This document shows positions 28,777 through 34,623 of a stretch of DNA of 34,623 nucleotides, in pieces (positions within the stretch are counted from its first letter, which is position 1; the number at the start of each line of letters is the position of its first letter). Made by a program: the position numbers and the translations under genes. The notes below the pieces were generated by a model. The model did not search any database. It saw only the letters and a program-made list of their open reading frames with translations, and was not told the DNA's origin. Source of the DNA: Ideonella sp. MAG2 (GTDB lineage: Bacteria > Pseudomonadota > Gammaproteobacteria > Burkholderiales > Burkholderiaceae_C); NCBI GenBank assembly GCA_004359425.1, contig PTEU01000001.1, positions 1,447,878 through 1,482,500 of the forward strand, given 5' to 3'.

Positions 28777-31080
28777 TCACCGAAATCCCATGCTGCGGCG
28801 CTGTCGCACCTCGGGCTTGACCCGGTGCTCCGCCTCCAATTGGGTCAAAAACTCGTCGGGGGTCAAGGCTTCGCCCAAGATTTGAACCTGCCGCCGCACA
28901 GCGGCAAAGTCGCCGGGCACCAGTTGGTCCATGTCAGTCAGCCGCTGGGTTTGCTCCGGAGACAGCTCAATCTCAGGCCCTCCACAGGCCTCTTGGGCAA
29001 ACATACGCAGGCGCTGCGCCACGGTCAGCGCCTTGAAATGGATTTTGAAGGTAAAGCGCCGCAGCGCAGCCTCGTCCAAGTCTTCAAACAAATTGGTGGT
29101 GCAGATGAAGATGCCCGCGAAACGCTCCATGCCCTGGAGCATTTCATTGACCTCGCTGATCTCGTAAGAGCGTTCGGCCCGGCGGCGGCTGCGCAAAAAG
29201 CTGTCGGCCTCGTCCAGCAGCAACACGGCCTCTTCTTGCTCGGCCGCCTCGAACATGCGGGCCATGTTCTGCTCGGTTTCGCCCACAAACTTGCTCATGA
29301 TGTCACTGGCCTGGCGCACCATCAGCGGCCGCCCCAAAGCCTGGGCCAGGTGTTCCGCCAGAGCAGTTTTACCGCTGCCCGGCAGGCCATAAAAGCACAA
29401 GGCCCCATGGCTGCGCGCCTTGAGCGCGGCCACCATGCGCTCGATGGGAAAGCGGGTTTCGATATTCAGCAAGTCAAGCGCGTACTGAGTGACGCTGGGC
29501 CGTGCCCCCCGCTCTTTGCTGGCCACACCGCCCAAGGCTTTATCGGCATGGCTGAGTTGGCGCTCGATCAGGGCCTGCGCCTGGGGGGCTTCGCCTGCCA
29601 GTTGGGCAAAGCGAACAGCGGTGCGAATTTGGGCCGGTGTCAGCCCAGGCCGCTCGGCAAGCTTGGCGGCAAACTCGGGGGCCACGTCCACCTCACTGAG
29701 TGCGCGGCGGATCATCGCCTCCCGTGCGCCCGGTGGTGGCGAGCGCAGCTCCAAGTGGTACTGAAAGCGCCGCCGAAAGGCCGGGTCAATTTGTTCGATG
29801 CGATTGGTGATCCAGATCACCGGCACAGGGTTGGTTTCCAAAATCTGGTTCACCCAGGCCTTGCCGCTGACACTGGCACCCGTCTGGCCATCGGAGGCAT
29901 CCAGCCGGGCCATCAACTGCGCGGTGTCTGAGGGCAGCGAGGGAAAGACATCTTCCACCTCGTCAAACAGCAAGGCCACTTGCGGGCTGCTTTTCAAGAA
30001 CACCTGGCTGAGCTGTAGCGAGCGGTAGCGGTCGCGCCCGGTCAGGGAGTTACCGTCCCGGTCGGCATACTCCACCTCGTACAGCTCCAGCCCTGCATGG
30101 GCAGCACACACCTTGGCCAGCTCGGTCTTGCCCGTGCCGGGTGGGCCGTAGAGCAGCACATTCACGCCGGGCGCTTTGCGCGCCACGGCCTCGCTGAGCA
30201 GGCGGCTGAGCACCGTGACCTCTTCGGCCACGAACTGAAAGTCAGACGCAGCCAAGCCGGTAGGGCTGGCGGGGCGGGTGAACACCGCCATCAAGTCGCT
30301 TGGGTCGCGGTACTCGCGCATCAGCACCGGCGGGAGCTGCTCGCTGACCTTCATCAGGTCGGACAGGTCGGTGATGTTGTGCTCGGAGAGCAGGTTTTCC
30401 ACCATGCCTGTGCGCTCCAGACGGGAGCCAGCGCGCAGCGCCTCGGCGACCTCTGCCTCATCCACCTGGGCCACTTTGGCAATGGCGGCATAGGCCTCTC
30501 GGGCGTTGGCCACTTTGAATTCCACCAGCAGCATGCGCAGGTCACGCTGATAGCGGGTCAAGGTGCCATACAGCAACAAAGCCCGCTCGGCCGGGTTGAG
30601 TTGCAACAAACCACCCAGGGCTGCAATGTTCTTCTCGACCAGGGTGGTGTTTTTCTTGAGGTCGCGGGCCAGCCAATCGGCGGTGGCCCCCAGCGCGGTC
30701 AGCAGGTCTTTGGGGGCATCCTTGATGTACTCGTCAATATAGAAGTAGAGCGACCCTTCCTCGTAAGGGCCGTTCCAGGCACCGTGTCGCTGAACAAACG
30801 CCTCATCGTCCAGGGCCTCATGGCCACTCCAGTGCGTGTTGCCCTCGCAGCGGCGCAGCAAAAAGCCACGCAAGCGTTGCAACACACTGACGGGCCAAAC
30901 CATGTGCCGCCCGGTGAGGCTGAGCAGGGCGTTCCAGTCACGGCGCAAATTGAAGCGGCCCACCGACGAGAGCGTCAGCGTCAGCACAAAGTGAGAGCAC
31001 AAGCGGTCCAGCAGTGGTGCCTCGGCCAAGCCGGGTGAGAGCACCAGGGCAGCGGGGGTCTGGCGATGTCCTTGTTTCAC
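28777..31080 (-). CDS. tandem AAA+ ATPase of unknown function
   Basis: The 767-residue protein has an alpha-helical N-terminal region (about 1-280) without recognised domain and two AAA+ modules. Module 1 has Walker A GPPGTGKT (312-319), Walker B LLFDEVED (370-377), sensor TN and an arginine cluster FRRRF. Module 2 has Walker A GLPGSGKT (565-572), MSKFVGETEQNM, Walker B LLLDEADS (620-627) and a C-terminal arginine finger region. Both modules have the catalytic residues, so it is probably a hexameric remodelling enzyme, possibly a protein unfoldase. No protease or substrate partner is adjacent. It starts with GTG at 31080 (GAGGGG about nine bases upstream) and faces the divergent ocd gene. Confidence 0.88.
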   Translation of the reverse strand: MKQGHRQTPAALVLSPGLAEAPLLDRLCSHFVLTLTLSSVGRFNLRRDWNALLSLTGRHMVWPVSVLQRLRGFLLRRCEGNTHWSGHEALDDEAFVQRHGAWNGPYEEGSLYFYIDEYIKDAPKDLLTALGATADWLARDLKKNTTLVEKNIAALGGLLQLNPAERALLLYGTLTRYQRDLRMLLVEFKVANAREAYAAIAKVAQVDEAEVAEALRAGSRLERTGMVENLLSEHNITDLSDLMKVSEQLPPVLMREYRDPSDLMAVFTRPASPTGLAASDFQFVAEEVTVLSRLLSEAVARKAPGVNVLLYGPPGTGKTELAKVCAAHAGLELYEVEYADRDGNSLTGRDRYRSLQLSQVFLKSSPQVALLFDEVEDVFPSLPSDTAQLMARLDASDGQTGASVSGKAWVNQILETNPVPVIWITNRIEQIDPAFRRRFQYHLELRSPPPGAREAMIRRALSEVDVAPEFAAKLAERPGLTPAQIRTAVRFAQLAGEAPQAQALIERQLSHADKALGGVASKERGARPSVTQYALDLLNIETRFPIERMVAALKARSHGALCFYGLPGSGKTALAEHLAQALGRPLMVRQASDIMSKFVGETEQNMARMFEAAEQEEAVLLLDEADSFLRSRRRAERSYEISEVNEMLQGMERFAGIFICTTNLFEDLDEAALRRFTFKIHFKALTVAQRLRMFAQEACGGPEIELSPEQTQRLTDMDQLVPGDFAAVRRQVQILGEALTPDEFLTQLEAEHRVKPEVRQRRSMGFR

Positions 31081-31310
31081 GGGTCTTGCCCCTCAGGCCG
31101 CACAGGGGTGCCGCCAGCGGCCCCATCTTGACCCAGCCCGGCCGGTTTGGGCAAGCCATGGTGCACTGGCCATTGTGCAAAGATGCCGAATTGCCGTTTT
31201 GTCATTCATGGTTGACGTTTTGATAGATTAGCTGCCATTTTTGATCGAAATGCGGCCTTTTGCTTTACGCGCCCCGTCGGCACACTCCTGCCATGACTCG
31301 GAGACACCTC
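31081..31310. other. divergent promoter region between AAA+ gene and ocd
   Basis: The longest intergenic stretch of the window. The half nearest ocd (about 31180-31265) is clearly more AT-rich than its surroundings. It contains TTGACG (31212-31217) as a possible -35 and a pair of TTTTGAT repeats. No terminator or RNA gene was seen. Confidence 0.6.
31218..31251 (+). promoter_or_regulatory. candidate Lrp-type operator pair upstream of ocd
   Basis: TTTTGAT occurs at 31218-31224 and 31239-31245, 21 bases or two helical turns apart. The second copy lies in a 15-base imperfect palindrome (31237-31251) with TTTGATC and GAAA halves, the size and AT-rich style of Lrp-family sites. An Lrp gene lies convergent to ocd. 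The binding is inferred only. Confidence 0.38.
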
Positions 31311-32390
31311 ATGACCCACGCCACCCTGCCCCCCACGCTTTACCTCAGCGCCCCGGACATGGTGCGCCTGATTCAACGCAAAGGCCTGGCCCATTGCCTA
31401 CGTGGCGTGGCACAGCGCATTGCCCAAGACTTCAAACGCTGGCAAGACTTTGACAAAAGCCCTCGCGTGGCCTGCCATTCCAGCGACGGTGTGATCGAGC
31501 TGATGCCGATTGCCGACGCCCAGGAGTTCGCTTTCAAGTACGTCAATGGCCACCCCAAAAACACCCAATCTGGCCTGCCCACGGTGATGGCCTTTGGCGT
31601 GTTGGCCGATGTGGCCACCGGCGCGCCCCGCGTGTTGAGCGAGCTGACCTTGGTGACCGCCATCCGCACCGCCGCCATGTCGGCGCTGGCGGCCCAAACC
31701 CTGGCACGTCCAGACAGCCGCATCATGGCCCTCGTTGGCAATGGTGCCCAAAGCGAGTTCCAGGCCCTGGCCTTCAAGGAGCTGGTAGGCATTAAGGAAT
31801 TGCGCCTGTTCGACACCGATGGAGCGGCTACCGCCAAGCTGGTGGCCAATTTGGTGGGTTCGGGCTTGAGCATCCGCGTGTGCGGCAGCGTGGCCGAGGC
31901 CGTGCGCGGCGCAGACATCGTGACCACGGTGACCGCCGACAAAACCAATGCCACCATCCTCACGCCAGACATGCTGGAGCCCGGCATGCACATCAACGGT
32001 GTGGGCGGGGACTGCCCGGGTAAGACCGAGCTGCACCCTGGCGTGCTGAGCGCTGCCCAGGTGTTTGTGGAGTTTGAACCGCAAACCCGCATCGAAGGGG
32101 ACCTCCAGCACATGCCCGCCGACTTCCCTGTCACCGAGCTGTGGCAAGTCTTGGTGGGGCAGCACACAGGCCGCCGCGACGCGCAGGCCGTGACCGTGTT
32201 TGACTCGGTGGGGTTTGCGCTAGAGGACTATTCCGCCCTGTGCTTTATGCGCGACGCAGCCATGGAGTTGGGCATTGGCAGCACGGTTGATTTGATTGTG
32301 CACACCGCCGACCCCAAGAACCTCTTCAGCGCCCTGCAACAAGAGGCCGTGGCCACCACCGAGCGCAGCACCTTAGCGATAAGTGGCTAA
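31311..32390 (+). CDS. ornithine cyclodeaminase family protein
   Basis: Ornithine cyclodeaminase converts ornithine to proline and ammonia with NAD. This 359-residue protein has the NAD-binding LVGNGAQSEFQALAF (about 138-152) and VNGHPKN near the substrate site. Also present are NGVGGDCPGKTELHPGVL, typical of true ornithine cyclodeaminases, and a TVFDSVGFALEDYSAL block. Related enzymes act on lysine or other amino acids, so the substrate is not certain. ATG 31311 is chosen over 31293. Its last 18 bases overlap the convergent Lrp gene. Confidence 0.88.
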   Translation: MTHATLPPTLYLSAPDMVRLIQRKGLAHCLRGVAQRIAQDFKRWQDFDKSPRVACHSSDGVIELMPIADAQEFAFKYVNGHPKNTQSGLPTVMAFGVLADVATGAPRVLSELTLVTAIRTAAMSALAAQTLARPDSRIMALVGNGAQSEFQALAFKELVGIKELRLFDTDGAATAKLVANLVGSGLSIRVCGSVAEAVRGADIVTTVTADKTNATILTPDMLEPGMHINGVGGDCPGKTELHPGVLSAAQVFVEFEPQTRIEGDLQHMPADFPVTELWQVLVGQHTGRRDAQAVTVFDSVGFALEDYSALCFMRDAAMELGIGSTVDLIVHTADPKNLFSALQQEAVATTERSTLAISG

Positions 32391-32792
32391 GTGAATATTG
32401 GTCTCGGTGCTGCGTATGCCCTTGATCAGGCGGATGCGCTCCAGCACCTGAGACAGCTCCGCCATGGTGTCGGCGCGAATCTCGGCCAGCAGGTCCCAGC
32501 GGCCATTGGTGTCGTGCAGCGCCGCCACACCGGGCTCGCCCAGCAGGCTGGCAATCACCAGCCGCGTCTGGTTGCCCTCCACCACCACGCCCATCCAGGC
32601 GCAAATTTGGTTAGGCTGGGCGTCCGGCCGTAGCTTGACGGTGTAGCCCACGATGACTTGCTCATCTTCCAGTTTGCGCAGCCGGTTGGTGACCGTACCA
32701 CGCGACACACCCAGCTTTTGCGCCAGCGTGGCCACACTGAGCCGCGCATCTTGGCGCAGTAGGCTGATCAATTGACGGTCGGTGTCATCCAT
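32373..32792 (-). CDS. Lrp/AsnC family transcriptional regulator
   Basis: The 139-residue protein has the standard layout: an N-terminal helix-turn-helix (MDDTDRQLISLLRQDARLSVATLAQKLGVSRGTVTNRLRKLE) and a C-terminal RAM ligand domain ending in GIRSTETNIHLATYR. The ligand is probably an amino acid. Its convergent overlap with the ornithine cyclodeaminase gene, a partnership seen in other proteobacteria, suggests that it controls that gene, with ornithine, arginine or lysine as candidate effector. Confidence 0.92.
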   Translation of the reverse strand: MDDTDRQLISLLRQDARLSVATLAQKLGVSRGTVTNRLRKLEDEQVIVGYTVKLRPDAQPNQICAWMGVVVEGNQTRLVIASLLGEPGVAALHDTNGRWDLLAEIRADTMAELSQVLERIRLIKGIRSTETNIHLATYR

Positions 32793-32913
32793 GGCTGAAG
32801 TATGTCATTGCGGTCGGCCTGGCTGGTGGGGTGCCCCTCCTGCGGTGCGTTCAAACGTTCCCACTGTACGTGGGCGTCGAAAAGCCCTGGTCAAACGCCA
32901 TTGAGCAGCTTGC

Positions 32914-34050
32914 TCAATCTGCCCCATGTGGCCATTCACTCAGCCACAGCACCAGAGGCACACCCCCAGGCTCGACGCCCCAGGACACCCCAGCAGGCCA
33001 GCGCTCTGCATCCGCACTGAGCCACACCGTCACCCGCAGGTCATAGGGCCGCTGTGTGCTGCGTACCAGCGGGGTCAGCATCACCCGGTGGCCGGCCACC
33101 TCCCCGGCCAGCGCGGGCTGCACTTCAAACGTCCAGTCATCCACACCGCCTCTTGGGCCGGCCACCGCGAGACTCAGGCTTTGCCCGGGCCGGGGCGGCT
33201 CAGGCAAGGCACGCGCCCAGGCCCAGACCTGCACCAACCAACTCGCGCGGTCTTGCGCCTGAGGGCTGAGCGGTGCGGTACGCGGGTTGCCTGAAAAACT
33301 GATCAACCCCTTGTCGCGCTGAAAGTTCACGGCCCGCACCGGCTTTTGCCGTTGCTGCTCCACCATGCGCTCGGGGGCCAAACCCCCTGCCACCCGCTGG
33401 CCCCAGCTCCACCAGTCAATGGCAGGCGAGCCTGGTATGTCCACGCGCACATTCATCTCGTAGCGCTCATCGGCCTGCGCCTGCCAACTGATCTGAGCCT
33501 GGCCCACGGCGGCACCGCGCTGGGCGGCATAGAGCAAGGTCATGGCCTGTGGTACGGCCACTGCTGGGGCGGGCGTCGCCCGGCCCGCTGCCAAGCTAGC
33601 CGCGCTGGGGGCCGGTTGGGGCATCACTTCCTCCACAGCCCCTAGCTCGGCCTGGGCTTGAGGCAGCTCGGTGGAGTTTGACGGTGGCTGGCCTGGCAAG
33701 GGCTCAGCCGCCCCCTGCGCCAAGGTTGCTTGCAAGCCTGCATCGTGGGAGAAGGTTGGAGCCCGCATGAGGCGGCCTAGCGCTTGCCTTGGCGGCGTTT
33801 GCACAGCGGTGCGCGGCTGCGCAGTGGACGGCGCGGGCAGAGGTGCTTGCGTTGGCGGCAGCAAGTCCAGCACTTGGACAGGCGTGGGGCCGGGCAGGTG
33901 CACCAAAGCCCCTGGCGGCAAGCGGGCGGCCTGCAACACCACCCCATGAGCCCACAGCACGGCCAGCACCAAGGCAGACAGCCGAAAACCCCGGGACATG
34001 CCCGGCGGCAGACTGCGGCTTGCGATGACGGCACGCCAGGGCTCGACCAT
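32914..34050 (-). CDS. DUF3108 domain protein, probably periplasmic
   Basis: The 378-residue protein has an N-terminal hydrophobic segment (about 22-42), a long Pro/Ala/Gln-rich linker (about 45-165) and a C-terminal DUF3108 beta-rich domain. That domain contains YAAQRGAAVGQAQISWQ, RMVEQQRQKPVRAVNFQRDKGLISFSGN and LRVTVWLSADAERWPAGVSW. It may be a secreted or TonB-like anchored protein; the function is unknown. It starts with ATG at 34050, 40 bases from the divergent FAH gene. DUF3108 proteins occur as single-copy genes in many Burkholderiales. Confidence 0.82.
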   Translation of the reverse strand: MVEPWRAVIASRSLPPGMSRGFRLSALVLAVLWAHGVVLQAARLPPGALVHLPGPTPVQVLDLLPPTQAPLPAPSTAQPRTAVQTPPRQALGRLMRAPTFSHDAGLQATLAQGAAEPLPGQPPSNSTELPQAQAELGAVEEVMPQPAPSAASLAAGRATPAPAVAVPQAMTLLYAAQRGAAVGQAQISWQAQADERYEMNVRVDIPGSPAIDWWSWGQRVAGGLAPERMVEQQRQKPVRAVNFQRDKGLISFSGNPRTAPLSPQAQDRASWLVQVWAWARALPEPPRPGQSLSLAVAGPRGGVDDWTFEVQPALAGEVAGHRVMLTPLVRSTQRPYDLRVTVWLSADAERWPAGVSWGVEPGGVPLVLWLSEWPHGAD

Positions 34051-34090
34051 TGGACAATACTGCCATCAAATCGAATGCTGAAGGGCTTTC

Positions 34091-34623
34091 ATGAAACTCG
34101 CCACCTATAAAGACGGTTCGCGCGACGGCCAACTCGTCGTCGTCTCGCGCGACCTGAGCACCGCCCACTATGCCAACGGCATCGCCACCCGGCTGCAGCA
34201 GGTGCTGGACGACTGGAACTTTCTGTCGCCGCAACTGGAAGACCTCTACACCACGCTCAACCAGGGCAAAGCCCGCCATGCCTTCGCCTTTGAGCCACGC
34301 CAGTGCATGGCTCCCCTGCCCCGCGCCTACCAGTGGGCCGACGGCTCGGCCTATCTGAACCATGTGGAGCTGGTGCGAAAAGCGCGTGGCGCTGACATGC
34401 CCGAGAGCTATTTTGGTGACCCGCTGATGTACCAAGGCGGCAGCGACGACTTTTTGGGCCCCTGTGATGACGCCATCTTCCCCAACCTGGACTGGGGCGT
34501 GGACTTTGAAGGCGAAGTCGCCGTCATCACCGGCGATGTGCCCATGGGCACCAGCCCGAATGAAGCGCTGGAGGGTGTGCGCCTGATCTTGCTGGCCAAT
34601 GACTGGAGCCTGCGCAATCTGAT
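34091..34623 (+). CDS. fumarylacetoacetate hydrolase family protein, 5' part
   Basis: The gene starts with MKLATYKDGSRDGQLVVVSRDLS, preceded by GAAGGG five bases before the ATG, and runs off the window after 177 codons. The chain carries APLPRAYQWADGSAYLNH, DPLMYQGGSDDFLGP and the metal-binding DFEGEVAVITGDV segment of the FAH fold. Full-length betaproteobacterial members are about 330 residues. They act on fumarylacetoacetate or related acylpyruvates in aromatic-compound degradation. The substrate cannot be stated from this fragment. Confidence 0.92.
   Translation, partial: MKLATYKDGSRDGQLVVVSRDLSTAHYANGIATRLQQVLDDWNFLSPQLEDLYTTLNQGKARHAFAFEPRQCMAPLPRAYQWADGSAYLNHVELVRKARGADMPESYFGDPLMYQGGSDDFLGPCDDAIFPNLDWGVDFEGEVAVITGDVPMGTSPNEALEGVRLILLANDWSLRNL

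Noticed and set aside
30097..31038. 313-codon plus-strand frame inside the AAA+ gene
   Set aside because: Antisense shadow of the tandem ATPase; not supported by any family signature.
1..34623. CRISPR arrays, tRNA or rRNA genes, transposase genes, phage genes
   Set aside because: Read for regularly spaced repeats, cloverleaf-like ends and typical protein motifs; none was found.

Overview
The window is GC-rich chromosomal DNA, almost certainly from a betaproteobacterium of the Comamonadaceae (Rhodoferax/Limnohabitans/Hydrogenophaga-like). The evidence is the gene repertoire and the protein sequences: RluA, a C-terminally extended TrpS, ImuA/ImuB with E. coli-type LexA boxes, MdlAB-type exporters, FAH-family hydrolase, and DUF2087 and DUF3108 proteins. 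It is a draft contig: an exact 19-bp Nextera/Tn5 mosaic end lies at 41-59, and the 40 bases before it are AT-rich and unlike the rest.

Layout. 60-6414: housekeeping genes (3' part of fpr, rluA, flavin reductase, a membrane protein, an SDR, infA, a methyltransferase) and the first half of an MdlAB-type ABC exporter. 6411-16211: a damaged zone. The second exporter half, a cache-HAMP-GGDEF protein, a 2OG-Fe dioxygenase, a CpxA-like histidine kinase and imuB each lack an end or an internal block, and a secreted S15 peptidase seems to lack about 55-60 residues in frame. The acyltransferase, response regulator and Spy-like gene between them look whole. 16338-19410: imuA with its LexA box, an orphan terminator, and two multihaem cytochrome c genes coupled to trpS. 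19412-26438: trpS (with an in-frame palindromic insertion), a DUF2087 protein, GNAT, Nudix, cytochrome b561, two YceI proteins and DAHP synthase. 26520-34623: an MHYT-like GGDEF-EAL protein, a tandem AAA+ ATPase, ornithine cyclodeaminase with an Lrp regulator, a DUF3108 protein and the start of an FAH-family hydrolase.

How genes work together. Spy-like chaperone, response regulator and kinase form an envelope-stress operon with a phased TTTCG repeat upstream as candidate operator. imuA and imuB belong to the SOS mutasome but are separated by the S15 peptidase gene, and each has its own LexA box. Cytochrome b561 and two YceI proteins form a likely lipid/quinone-related periplasmic cluster. Ocd and Lrp form a likely amino-acid catabolic unit.

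No CRISPR array, tRNA, rRNA or recognisable insertion sequence was seen. No intergenic stretch exceeds 300 bases; the longest (31081-31310, 14315-14528, 25094-25304, 21565-21766) are described as features. The most noteworthy items are the cluster of gene lesions (real decay or assembly error), the LexA box with a 27-codon divergent ORF and orphan terminator, the in-frame repeat in trpS, and a possible structured leader upstream of the DUF2087 gene.
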